DNA of 64,000 nucleotides from SHVZ01 sp041906305 (lineage in GTDB: Bacteria; Pseudomonadota; Alphaproteobacteria; SHVZ01). Below are positions 48,330-60,200 of the stretch, in pieces. The stretch's first letter is position 1. Every line of letters starts with the position of its first letter. The notes beneath the pieces were generated by a model. That model saw only the letters and a program-made list of their open reading frames with translations, was not told where the DNA came from and did no database searches. The stretch spans positions 1-64,000 of the forward strand of contig JAYRJL010000003.1 of assembly GCA_041906305.1 (NCBI GenBank), read 5' to 3'. Made by a program: the position numbers and the translations under genes.

Positions 48330-48899
48330 CTACCAGGGTCGTATGTCGAGCCTCGGCCAGATCGACCGCCAGCGATCGATCTTCGCCCGATAGATCCCTT
48401 CCGTGATCTGCCGCTTGTTCGGCCGGACGACGCCTGAGAGCAGGTCGTCGAGGCCGAAAGGCGCGATGACGTCGATCGCGCCGTCGCGCCGCGGCGCCAG
48501 CGCCACGGCGGTCGCCGTCGTCGGCCAGGTCCCGATCGCATCATCGAGCGAGCGATAGGGCGCGATGGGTGCGCCGAAGTGCCGCTCGTACCAGAGATGC
48601 ACGCGAGCCTGGTTCTTGACGTCGAGCGAGACGCCGAGATCGCCGAAGAGCAGCTGCATCGCCTCGATCACGCGTTGCTCGGCATCTTCCGAGAGATCGC
48701 TCGCGTCGAAGTAAACGATATCGAGGTCGCGGATGCCGTGACGCTCGGGATACCCGTGCAGATGATTCCAGACCGTCTGCACCAGCGCGCCGGCCCCGAC
48801 GGCCCAGCCATCGACCGGTACCTTCGGCGCGCGCCCGAGAAGCGTCGACCAGAGCGAGGAGCGGCCAAGGACTTCGAGCAGCCGCTCTTCCGGCGTCAT
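48330..48899 (-). CDS. Nucleotidyltransferase-like protein (DUF925 type)
   Basis: 189 residues. GAGALVQTVWNHLHG, RDLDIVYFDASDLS and NQARVHLWYERHFG match the DUF925 family, a relative of the nucleotidyltransferase fold in which DxD (DLDIVYFD) is the metal site. No substrate known. Its ATG overlaps the mobA stop by four bases, so it is translated with mobA; it ends two bases from the convergent secreted-protein stop. Confidence 0.85.
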   Translation of the reverse strand: MTPEERLLEVLGRSSLWSTLLGRAPKVPVDGWAVGAGALVQTVWNHLHGYPERHGIRDLDIVYFDASDLSEDAEQRVIEAMQLLFGDLGVSLDVKNQARVHLWYERHFGAPIAPYRSLDDAIGTWPTTATAVALAPRRDGAIDVIAPFGLDDLLSGVVRPNKRQITEGIYRAKIDRWRSIWPRLDIRPW

Positions 48900-49510
48900 G
48901 CCGGCGGTGCCACCAGGCGCTCGGCCGCCGCAAGATCCTCGGGCGTATTGACGTTGAAGAACGGGTCGACCGGGTCGACCGCGAAGTCGACGACCGCCAG
49001 TCGGTGACGCGCCGTCCAGATGTCGACCTTGCGGACGCCCTCCTCGACCACGGCGCGGCGCAGGTCGCTGCGAAGCCGTGTCGCCCAGAGTCCGATCACC
49101 GGATGCGTGCGGCCGTGCGAGGCGGCACAGACGAGCTCGGCGCCCTCCTCGGTCGCGACGATCATCCGCGCCACAAGGTCGCGCGGGATGAACGGTGCGT
49201 CGGTCGCGACCGTGGCGATCCAGAGCGCGTGGGGTACGTTCCCCGCCGCCCAGTCGAGCCCGGCCAGGACGCCGGCGAGCGGCCCGGGGAAATCCTCCAC
49301 CGTGTCGGCGACAACCGGCAACCCCGTCGAGGCGAAGCGCGCCGGCTCGCCATTGGCGTTGATGACGAGGCGGCCGACCTGCGGGCGGAAGCGGTCGATC
49401 ACGCGGCGGAGGATGGGCACGCCGCCGAGCAATCGGAATCCCTTGTCGCCGCCGCCCATGCGCCGGGACTGACCCCCGGCGAGCAGAACGCCGACGACAC
49501 GCGAGAGCAC
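48896..49510 (-). CDS. mobA: Molybdenum cofactor guanylyltransferase
   Basis: 204 residues. GVLLAGGQSRRMGGGDKGF is the GTP-binding loop, TDAPFIP the metal-binding block and NVNTPEDLAAAE the C-terminal signature. Adds GMP to molybdopterin to form MGD cofactor, required for DMSO-reductase-family enzymes such as formate dehydrogenases, one of which begins at 61532. Three bases after the alaS stop, so possibly co-transcribed with it. Confidence 0.95.
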   Translation of the reverse strand: MLSRVVGVLLAGGQSRRMGGGDKGFRLLGGVPILRRVIDRFRPQVGRLVINANGEPARFASTGLPVVADTVEDFPGPLAGVLAGLDWAAGNVPHALWIATVATDAPFIPRDLVARMIVATEEGAELVCAASHGRTHPVIGLWATRLRSDLRRAVVEEGVRKVDIWTARHRLAVVDFAVDPVDPFFNVNTPEDLAAAERLVAPPA

Positions 49511-49513
49511 GGG

Positions 49514-52165
<2,652 letters not shown>

Positions 52166-52299
52166 GACACGGGCCCTTGAGCGGAAATGCGCCCGGACGC
52201 GGTCGGAGTGACCGGCAAACCCGGGGAAATGCTTCTATCCGCAGGTATTAGGCCTGTCCAGGCGCCTTTCGGCGACATCCCTGAGGAAGCCCCGAAATG

Positions 52300-52350
52300 G
52301 GACGCGGCGGTCCAGGCTCCCCGTCCAAAAGGAGCCCGGCCGCCGCGTCC
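52300..52350 (-). terminator. Extended two-part stem-loop between recA and alaS
   Basis: Outer stem GGACGCGGCGG/CCGCCGCGTCC (11 pairs), inner stem GGCTCC/GGAGCC around CCGTCCAAAA. It lies 27 bases past the recA stop and 134 bases before alaS. No T tract on the minus strand, so it could end recA transcripts or sit in the alaS leader. Confidence 0.55.
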
Positions 52351-52377
52351 TCGCGCTCGACCTTTTGAAGCCGCCGG

Positions 52378-53445
<1,068 letters not shown>

Positions 53446-53498
53446 CGGTTGGAGACCCCTCTTGCCATGGCGCCCGGAGCGGCGCAACGGAGGCGATC

Positions 53499-53513
53499 GT
53501 GCCTATTTTGTTC
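53499..53513. promoter_or_regulatory. SOS box 1 upstream of recA
   Basis: GTGC-CTATTTT-GTTC fits the alphaproteobacterial LexA site GTTC-N7-GTTC with one mismatch, including the T-rich spacer end. 54 bases before the recA start. Confidence 0.6.
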
Positions 53514-53532
53514 TCGCAGCGCAAGCGTAAAA

Positions 53533-53547
53533 TTTCCCGTTTTGTTC
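53533..53547. promoter_or_regulatory. SOS box 2 upstream of recA
   Basis: TTTC-CCGTTTT-GTTC, one mismatch from GTTC-N7-GTTC, 34 bases from box 1 and in the same orientation. Confidence 0.6.
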
Positions 53548-53713
53548 TCGCAACCTGCCTCTAATTCGGGCAGCGGTTCAGGCGTTTTTCGCTGTGGCTT
53601 GACCGGGTTACGGCCGCCCCGCACCATTGCGCCGATGGTGTTTCGAAACGGCCCCTCCCCGGCTGGCCGAAGCTCCGATCGCCCGATTTCTCCGACCCCG
53701 AGGGACCGACACC

Positions 53714-55303
53714 ATGATTCGGAACACGCTCGTCTGGCTTTGCAGCACCACGGCCATCGCCGCCGTGCTGGCGCTCCCCGCCCATGCCCAGAAGAAGACC
53801 ACTCTGGTGGTCGGCCTCGATATTTCCGACGGCCGCAACTACGACACGGCGCGCTCGGCCGACCTCACCCCGCCGCTGACCCATGGCGCGGTCTATGACG
53901 GCCTGCTGACGCTCTCGGCCGACGATCTGGTCAACGTGAAGCCGGCGCTCTCCACCGCCTGGACGCTGGTCAACAACGGCGCCGCCTGGCGCTTCACGTT
54001 GCGCCCGGGCGTCAAGTTCTGGAACGGCGACCCGATGACCGCCGAGGACGTGAAGTTCTCGCTCGACCGCCTGGTCAACGTGAAGGACCAGCCGGCGACC
54101 TACGCCTCGAACATGGGCGCGGTCACGATCGTCGACCCGATGACGGTCGAGATCGCGATGAAGAACCCGAAGGAGCCGCTGCTGCTCGACCTGACGGCAC
54201 CGTCCTTCGCGATCTACTCGGCGAAGCTCGCCAAGGCCAATGGCGCGGTCTCCGAGCCCGGTGCCGACCAGACCGACAAGGCGACCGCCTGGCTCAACAG
54301 CAACTCCGCCGGCACCGGCCCCTACCGCATGGTCGGATGGGAGAGGAACGTCAGCGTCACGCTGCAGAAGAACACCAACTACTGGGGCAAGCCGGCGGAG
54401 TTCGAACGCGTCGTCATCCGCCACATCGCCGACGGTGCGGCGCAGCTGCTGGCGGTCCGCCGCGGCGACGTCGACATCGCGATGAACCTCTCGGCCGAGC
54501 AGCTCGACAGCCTCAAGGGCAACGCCGACGTCTCGGTCATCCAGGGCGCCTCGACCGACACGCTCTACTTCATGCTGACCAGCAACCCGGAAATGAACGC
54601 GACGCTGGCGAAGAAGGAGGCGCGCCAGGCGGTCGTCTCGGCGATCGACTATGACGGCCTGATCAAGGGCCTGGTCGGCGGCTACGCCGAGCGCTCGCCG
54701 AACTTCCTCCCCAACGGCATTGCCGGCACCTCGGCCGAGCAGACCAAGGAGTTCGGCGCGAAGGAGGATCTGGCGAAGGCGAAGTCGCTGCTGGCCGCCG
54801 CCGGCGTGCCGAACGGGTTCGAGTTCGAGCTGATCTATCCGAACGCCGCCTACTTCTCGACCTCGTACCAGCTGATGGCGCAGAAGATCCAGTCGGACCT
54901 GGCGCGCGTCGGCATCAAGATGAACCTCAAGCCGATGGACAACGTGAACTGGCGCGCCCAGTTCAACGGCGCCAAGAGCCAGGCGACCATCGCGCCGTGG
55001 AACTCGCCGTCGCCGAACCCGTATCTGTGGACCGGCGCCTCGGTGCAGCGCGTCGCCGTCCGCATGGGCTGGAAGCCGGGCCAGGACATCCTGGACCTCG
55101 TCTCGCAGGGCGCTGCCGAAAACGACGTCGCCAAGCAGAAGGCGATCTACGAGAAGTACCAGCGCATCCTCGTCGACAACGCGAACTACATCACGCTGAT
55201 GCAGCCGATCTATCGCGTCGCCGTGCACAAGAACATCAAGGACGTGAAGCTGACGCCGAACGTCTGGAAGATGGAACTGGCGCAGATCAAGCCGGCCTCG
55301 TGA
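53714..55303 (+). CDS. ABC transporter substrate-binding protein, family 5 (peptide/nickel type)
   Basis: 529 residues. Signal peptide to about residue 28 (LPAHA-Q), then SBP_bac_5 landmarks: LTPPLTHGAVYDGLLTL, WRFTLRPGVKFWNGDPMTAEDV and the GTGPYRMVGWERN segment, with the C-terminal VAVHKNIKDVKLTPN. Binds peptides or similar in the periplasm. First gene of an operon with its own permeases (55431, 56453) and double ATPase (57316). It is less similar to the two isolated paralogues (33098, 35792) than those are to each other. Divergent from recA. Confidence 0.93.
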   Translation: MIRNTLVWLCSTTAIAAVLALPAHAQKKTTLVVGLDISDGRNYDTARSADLTPPLTHGAVYDGLLTLSADDLVNVKPALSTAWTLVNNGAAWRFTLRPGVKFWNGDPMTAEDVKFSLDRLVNVKDQPATYASNMGAVTIVDPMTVEIAMKNPKEPLLLDLTAPSFAIYSAKLAKANGAVSEPGADQTDKATAWLNSNSAGTGPYRMVGWERNVSVTLQKNTNYWGKPAEFERVVIRHIADGAAQLLAVRRGDVDIAMNLSAEQLDSLKGNADVSVIQGASTDTLYFMLTSNPEMNATLAKKEARQAVVSAIDYDGLIKGLVGGYAERSPNFLPNGIAGTSAEQTKEFGAKEDLAKAKSLLAAAGVPNGFEFELIYPNAAYFSTSYQLMAQKIQSDLARVGIKMNLKPMDNVNWRAQFNGAKSQATIAPWNSPSPNPYLWTGASVQRVAVRMGWKPGQDILDLVSQGAAENDVAKQKAIYEKYQRILVDNANYITLMQPIYRVAVHKNIKDVKLTPNVWKMELAQIKPAS

Positions 55304-55430
55304 TTTCGTTTCAAACTTCCCTCCCCCCTTGCGGGGGAGGGTTAGGGAGGGGGGTGCCACGCGCTCGGTGCGCGGAGCCTCACCCCCACCCCGTCCCTCC
55401 CCCGTCGAGGGGGAGGGGGAAGCAGGTCAG
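55304..55430. repeat. Mosaic palindromic intergenic repeat in dpp operon
   Basis: CCCTCCCCC-TTGC-GGGGGAGGG (55320-55341) and CCCTCCCCC-GTCGA-GGGGGAGGG near 55404-55426, with a further GGGAGGGGGGTG / CACCCCCACCCC pairing between, fill about 105 of 127 bases. This is the form of REP/BIME-type extragenic palindromes. It separates the binding protein from the permease genes on the same transcript. Confidence 0.8.
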
Positions 55431-56453
55431 ATGTTCCGTTATCTGGTGATGCGCGTCGCCGGCATGGCCGTCATGGCCCTGCTGGCGACGCTCGTCGTCT
55501 TCCTGATCGCCAACCAGGTGCCGGGCGACCCGGTGCTGGCCCAGCTCGGCGATCTCGCCGCCTCCGATCCCCAGATGGTCGCGCGGTACCGCGCCCGCTG
55601 GGGCCTCGACCTGCCGCTCTGGCAGCAGTACTGGATCTTCCTCAAGGGCATCTTCAACGGCGACCTCGGCGTCTCGATCTCGACCCAGCGCCCGGTGCTC
55701 GACGACATCAGGCAATACGCGCCGGCGACGGTCGAGCTCGCCACCATCTCGTTCCTGCTGTCGCTGATCGTCGGCATTCCCCTGGGCGTGCTCGCCGCCA
55801 TCCGCCGCGACACCTGGATCGACAATTTCGCGCGCTTCATCTCGCTCGCCGGCGTCTCCTCGCCCACATTCTGGCTCGCCTTCATCATGCTGGCGCTGTT
55901 CTACGGCGGCCTGCAGATCGCGCCCGGACCCGGCCGCATCGACTTGAGCGTGATGTCGCCTCAATCGGTGACCGGCCTCTACCTGATCGACGCGATCATC
56001 GCCGGCGACTGGGAGGCCTGGCGCAACGCTGCCGGCCACCTGATCCTGCCCTCGATCGTGCTGGCCTCCGGCACGCTCGGCCTCATCACGCGCACCACGC
56101 GTGCCTCGATGCTGGAGGCGATGACCCAGGACTATGTCCGCGTCGCCCGCGCCAAGGGCCTGCCTGAACGCAGGATCGTCATCGGCCACCTGCTGCCGAA
56201 TGCGCTGATCCCGGTGGTGACCTTAGGCGGCCTCGCCTATGCCGTTCTGCTGACCGGCGCGGTGATGACCGAGACGATCTTCTCGTGGCCGGGCCTCGGC
56301 CGCTACACGTTCCGGAGCGCGGTCGCGCTCGACTTCCCCGGCATCATGGGGATCACGCTGGTGGTCGCCGTCGTCTATCTCGTGATCAACCTCTTGACCG
56401 ATCTCTCCTACGCGCTGCTCGACCCCAGGGTCGCGCGCGAGCGGGCGGAATAA
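55431..56453 (+). CDS. dppB: ABC transporter permease (DppB type)
   Basis: 340 residues, six predicted membrane helices, BPD_transp_1 domain. Opening RYLVMRVAGMAVMALLATLVVFL and LGLDLPLWQQYWIFL are typical of DppB/OppB; the EAA-type loop RASMLEAMTQDYVRVARAKGLPE contacts the ATPase. Ends TAATG with dppC. Downstream of the palindromic repeat, with AGCAGGTC as a weak ribosome site. Confidence 0.94.
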   Translation: MFRYLVMRVAGMAVMALLATLVVFLIANQVPGDPVLAQLGDLAASDPQMVARYRARWGLDLPLWQQYWIFLKGIFNGDLGVSISTQRPVLDDIRQYAPATVELATISFLLSLIVGIPLGVLAAIRRDTWIDNFARFISLAGVSSPTFWLAFIMLALFYGGLQIAPGPGRIDLSVMSPQSVTGLYLIDAIIAGDWEAWRNAAGHLILPSIVLASGTLGLITRTTRASMLEAMTQDYVRVARAKGLPERRIVIGHLLPNALIPVVTLGGLAYAVLLTGAVMTETIFSWPGLGRYTFRSAVALDFPGIMGITLVVAVVYLVINLLTDLSYALLDPRVARERAE

Positions 56454-57319
56454 TGACCGCAGTCTCCGACGAAGCCGCCGCCTGGGCCGCCGGGCGCTGG
56501 GGACGCTGGCGCCGGCGCTACGGGCTCGCCGCCTTCGGCGCCGCGATCGTGGTCCTCTGGATCCTGGTCGCGATCTTCGCGCCGGTGATCTCGCCGTATC
56601 CGTTCGAGGCCGTGGACGTGACCAAGCGCCTCCTGCCGCCTTCGGCCCAGCACTGGCTCGGCACCGACGCGCTCGGGCGCGACGTGCTCTCGCGTCTCCT
56701 CTGGGGCAGCCGGATCTCGCTGTTCGCCGGCATCGTCGTGGTCGCGATCGGCGCCGTGCTCGGCGTCGTGATCGGCGGCATCGCGGCCTATGCCGGCGGC
56801 AAGGCGGAAGAGCTGATGATGCGGGCGACCGACCTCGTCCTCTGCTTCCCGCCGATCATCCTCGCGATGGCGATCGCCGCCGCGCTCGGCATCGGCGTCC
56901 GCAACACGATGATCGCGATGCTGATCGTCTGGTGGCCGAAATTCGCGCGCCTCGCCCGCAGCCTGGTCCTGGTGCAGCGCTCGCAGGAATACGTCGAGGC
57001 GGCGGTGGTCATGGGCTACGGCTCGGGCCGCATCCTCTTCCGCCACATCGTGCCCAATGCCGTCGGCCCGCTGGTCGTGCTCGTCACGCTCGACGTCGGC
57101 CAAGCGATCATCACCTTCGCCGGCCTCTCCTTCCTGGGGCTCGGCGTGATCCCGCCGATGCCGGAATGGGGCGCCATGGTCTCCGAAGGCCGCGAGCTGG
57201 TCGACCAGTGGTGGGTCGCGACATTCCCCGGACTCGCGATCCTCTCGGTCGTGGTCGGGTTCAACTTCCTCGGCGACGGCGTCCGCGACTGGCTCGATCC
57301 GAAGTCGCGCCGTCGATGA
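56453..57319 (+). CDS. dppC: ABC transporter permease (DppC type)
   Basis: 288 residues. N-terminal helix, HWLGTDALGRDVLSRLLWGSR (the DppC/OppC hallmark), then the permease domain with the EAA loop RSQEYVEAAVVMGYGSGRILFRHIVPN. Start overlaps the dppB stop (TAATG) and its stop overlaps the ATPase start (ATGA), so the three are strictly coupled. Confidence 0.94.
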   Translation: MTAVSDEAAAWAAGRWGRWRRRYGLAAFGAAIVVLWILVAIFAPVISPYPFEAVDVTKRLLPPSAQHWLGTDALGRDVLSRLLWGSRISLFAGIVVVAIGAVLGVVIGGIAAYAGGKAEELMMRATDLVLCFPPIILAMAIAAALGIGVRNTMIAMLIVWWPKFARLARSLVLVQRSQEYVEAAVVMGYGSGRILFRHIVPNAVGPLVVLVTLDVGQAIITFAGLSFLGLGVIPPMPEWGAMVSEGRELVDQWWVATFPGLAILSVVVGFNFLGDGVRDWLDPKSRRR

Positions 57320-59337
57320 GCGACGACCAGCCCCTGCTCGAGGTCCGGAACCTCCGGACCGAGTTCCTGACCGACGGCGGCCCGGTCCGCGCCGTCGATG
57401 GCGTCAGCTTCGACATGAAGTCCGGAGAGACAGTCGGCATCGTCGGCGAGTCGGGATCCGGCAAGAGCGTGACCGCGCTCTCGATCCTGCGCCTGCTCGC
57501 CGACAACGCGCGTCTCGGCGAAGGAAGCTCGATCCGCTTCCGCGGCCAGGATCTGGCGGCCTTGAGCGAGGAGGAGATCCGGAAGCTCCGCGGCGGCGAG
57601 ATCGCGATGATCTTCCAGGATCCGCTGACCTCGCTGAACCCCGTGCTGCGCATCTCGCGCCAGATCACCGAGGGCATGCTGGCGCATGGCAAGCTGAATG
57701 CCGGCGAGGCCCTCAAGCACGGCATCGACCTGCTCGCCCGCATGGGCATCACCGCACCCGAGCGTGCGGTCAACGGCTACCCGCATGAATTCTCCGGCGG
57801 CATGCGCCAGCGCGTGATGCTGGCGATGGGCTTCGCCAACAACCCGAGCCTGCTGATCGCCGACGAGCCGACCACCGCGCTCGACGTCACCATCCAGGCG
57901 CAGATCCTCGACCTGCTCAAGGCACTGAACCGCGAGTTCGGCACCGCCGTCCTGCTGATCAGCCACGATCTCGGCGTCATCGCCAATGTCTGCGAGCGGG
58001 TGCTGGTCATGTATGCGGGCGAGGTGGTCGAGGAAGGCCCGGCCGAGCAGCTGCTGGCCGATCCGCGCCATCCCTATACCTGGGCTTTGCTCAATGCCGT
58101 GCCGCGGCTCGACCAGGAGCCGCCGGCCGACAAGCGGCTGACCGCGATCGAGGGCGCGCCGCCCGATCCCTCGAAGCCGACCGAGGGCTGCCGCTTCCGG
58201 CCGCGCTGCCCCTTCGCAATCGACAAATGTGGGCAGCACCCGGACCTGCTGTCGGTCTCGGACGGCCGCAAGGCGCGCTGCTGGGTCACGCAAGCCGGCG
58301 AGCGCCTGCCGAAGCCGGCGGTCGCGTCGAGCGTCGCCGCGCCGAGCGCCGCCGAAGCACGGCCGATGCTGGAGCTGCGCGGCGTGGTGAAGCATTACCC
58401 GCTTCGCGGCGAAGCCTTCTTCGCGCCGAAGAAGGCCGTGCGCGCCGTCGACGGCATCGATCTCGACATCAGGCGCGGCGAGACCGTGGGCCTGGTCGGC
58501 GAATCCGGATCGGGCAAGTCGACGATCGCGCGACTGATCACCCGCATCCAGAAGCCGACCGCGGGCTCGATCCGCTTCGGCGACGTCGATCTCGCGACCG
58601 CGCCGCGCTCGGTCCTGCGCCCGCTCCGCCGGCGCATCCAGATGATCTTCCAGGACCCGTATGCGTCGCTGAACCCGCGCATGACGGTCGGCCAGATCCT
58701 GGAGGAGCCGCTCCGCTTCCATAAGCTCGTCGCCGGACCTGCCGAAGCCAGGGAGAAGGTCGGCGGGCTGCTGGAGTTGGTGGGACTGCCGGCGCGTGCC
58801 GCCGAGCGCTACCCGCATGAGTTCTCCGGCGGCCAGCGCCAGCGCATCGGCACCGCCCGCGCGCTCGCGGTCGAGCCGGAGCTGATCATCGCCGACGAGC
58901 CGATCTCGGCGCTGGACGTGAACATCCGCGCCCAGATCATCAACCTGTTCGTCGGACTGCAGCAGCGCCTCGGCCTCACCTTCCTGTTCATCGCCCACGA
59001 CCTCGCCGTGGTGCGCCAGGTCTCCGACCACATCGTCGTGCTCTATCTCGGCAAGGTCATGGAGGTCGCCACCGCGCGCGATCTCTTCGCCGAGCCGCTG
59101 CATCCCTACACGCGCTCGCTGATTTCGGCGGCGCCGATCCCCGACGTCGCGGTCGAGCGACGGCGCGAGCAGATCCGGCTCACCGGCGAGCCGCCGAGCC
59201 CGGTCTCCCCGCCCTCGGGCTGCCGCTTCCGCACCCGCTGCCCGATCGCGCAAGGCATCTGCGCCGAGGTCGAGCCGCCGCTCGCCGAGCATCGCTCCGG
59301 CCACCGCGCCGCCTGCCACTTCCCGGGCAAGCTCTAG
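57316..59337 (+). CDS. Fused double ATP-binding protein (DppD-DppF, GsiA-like)
   Basis: 673 residues with two ABC ATPase halves. Half 1: Walker A GESGSGKSVTA near residue 40, signature FSGGMRQRV, Walker B LLIADEPTTALD, C-terminal CRFRPRCPFAIDKC oligopeptide motif. Half 2: GESGSGKSTIA near 400, FSGGQRQRI, LIIADEPISALD, CRFRTRCPIAQGIC. Fusion of the two ATPases is as in glutathione importer GsiA. Stop TAG is shared, in CTAG (59334-59337), with the convergent GcvH-like gene. Confidence 0.95.
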   Translation: MSDDQPLLEVRNLRTEFLTDGGPVRAVDGVSFDMKSGETVGIVGESGSGKSVTALSILRLLADNARLGEGSSIRFRGQDLAALSEEEIRKLRGGEIAMIFQDPLTSLNPVLRISRQITEGMLAHGKLNAGEALKHGIDLLARMGITAPERAVNGYPHEFSGGMRQRVMLAMGFANNPSLLIADEPTTALDVTIQAQILDLLKALNREFGTAVLLISHDLGVIANVCERVLVMYAGEVVEEGPAEQLLADPRHPYTWALLNAVPRLDQEPPADKRLTAIEGAPPDPSKPTEGCRFRPRCPFAIDKCGQHPDLLSVSDGRKARCWVTQAGERLPKPAVASSVAAPSAAEARPMLELRGVVKHYPLRGEAFFAPKKAVRAVDGIDLDIRRGETVGLVGESGSGKSTIARLITRIQKPTAGSIRFGDVDLATAPRSVLRPLRRRIQMIFQDPYASLNPRMTVGQILEEPLRFHKLVAGPAEAREKVGGLLELVGLPARAAERYPHEFSGGQRQRIGTARALAVEPELIIADEPISALDVNIRAQIINLFVGLQQRLGLTFLFIAHDLAVVRQVSDHIVVLYLGKVMEVATARDLFAEPLHPYTRSLISAAPIPDVAVERRREQIRLTGEPPSPVSPPSGCRFRTRCPIAQGICAEVEPPLAEHRSGHRAACHFPGKL

Positions 59338-59777
59338 GGGGCCTCGCAGCCCTTGAAGTTCTCGTCGGCCATGCGCTGATCGAAGGCGGCGACGGCGGCC
59401 TCGGCCGGAAGCAGCTTCGCCTTCACCGCGTCCCAGTCGTCGTAGCGGAGAAGCACCACCCAGGTGCCGTAGGGATCGCGGTTCACCCGATCCGGATGGT
59501 CCAGCAGGTCCTCGTTGCTCTCGACCACGAAAGCGGCGAAGGGCGTGCGGGCCGAGGCGACGCGCTTGCCCGACTCCACCACCGCGACCGCCTGGTTCGC
59601 CTCGATCGGTCGGTTGTGGCGCTTCGGCGTGATCGCGATGATCCGCCTCACCATCGAGACCGCGATCTGGGTGATGCCCACCTCGACCAGACCGTCCGAG
59701 CGGGCGCGATACCACAGCAGCTGGTCCGGCTCGTAGAGACGGTCCTCCGGGACGTAGCAGCCGCGGACGGTCGCCAT
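59334..59777 (-). CDS. GcvH-like lipoyl carrier protein (LbpA-like)
   Basis: 147 residues, lipoyl domain of the glycine-cleavage H fold: RGCYVPEDRLYEPDQLLWYR opening, VEVGITQIAVSM, then ESGKRVASARTPFAAFVVESNE, where Lys71 (ESGK) takes the place of the lipoylated lysine. The N-terminal GC-x-(L/V)PED-x-x-Y block is found in stand-alone carriers, including lipoate-binding proteins (LbpA) of the sHdr sulfur-oxidation pathway, rather than in standard GcvH beside gcvT/gcvP. No gcv genes are present. One base from the DsrE-like gene, divergent from the lipoate ligase. Confidence 0.8.
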   Translation of the reverse strand: MATVRGCYVPEDRLYEPDQLLWYRARSDGLVEVGITQIAVSMVRRIIAITPKRHNRPIEANQAVAVVESGKRVASARTPFAAFVVESNEDLLDHPDRVNRDPYGTWVVLLRYDDWDAVKAKLLPAEAAVAAFDQRMADENFKGCEAP

Positions 59778-59778
59778 C

Positions 59779-60156
59779 TCAGTAGGTGAGGACGCGCACG
59801 TCCTCCTCCATCACCTGGCGCATCAGGTTGGCCGAGCCGATCAGGCCGGCGCATTCCGGGATCAGGTCGCCCTCGGTCTTGTCGAAAAGCTCGAGGTTGG
59901 CGGGGCAGGCATAGAAGCGGGCGCCCGCCTCGTGCGCCTGGCGCATCAGGTCGTAGACCGTGACGCCGGTGCCTGCCTTGATCGTGAGATTGTCGGCGAC
60001 GCCCTTCATCAGGAGACGACCGGCGGTTGCGACCATCACCACCTTGACCTCGTAGTCGAGCGCGGCGGCGGCGGCGGCGTGGTGGAACGGTGCCCCCAGC
60101 TCCTCGCCGTTGCGGGGATCGGTGTTGGCCATGATGATGATGAGCTTCCTCGGCAT
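59779..60156 (-). CDS. DsrE/DsrF-like sulfur relay protein
   Basis: 125 residues, DsrEFH fold: KLIIIMANTDPRNGEELGAPFHHAAAAAALDYEVKVVMVA start and the C-terminal helix. Cys84 (FYACPANLEL) and Cys102 (IPECAGLIG) are candidates for carrying persulfide sulfur. DsrE-type proteins (such as DsrE3 in sHdr clusters) pass sulfane sulfur. First gene of a pair with the lipoyl carrier. Its start region meets the ligase start, 44 bases apart on opposite strands. Confidence 0.85.
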   Translation of the reverse strand: MPRKLIIIMANTDPRNGEELGAPFHHAAAAAALDYEVKVVMVATAGRLLMKGVADNLTIKAGTGVTVYDLMRQAHEAGARFYACPANLELFDKTEGDLIPECAGLIGSANLMRQVMEEDVRVLTY

Positions 60157-60200
60157 CGGCCGATGATCGGGGGGAAGCGCGCAACAATCAACGGGCGCCG

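Noticed and set aside
59334..59777. Glycine cleavage H protein of a standard Gcv system
   Set aside because: No gcvT or gcvP nearby, an adjacent DsrE and lipoate ligase, and an opening block typical of stand-alone carriers.
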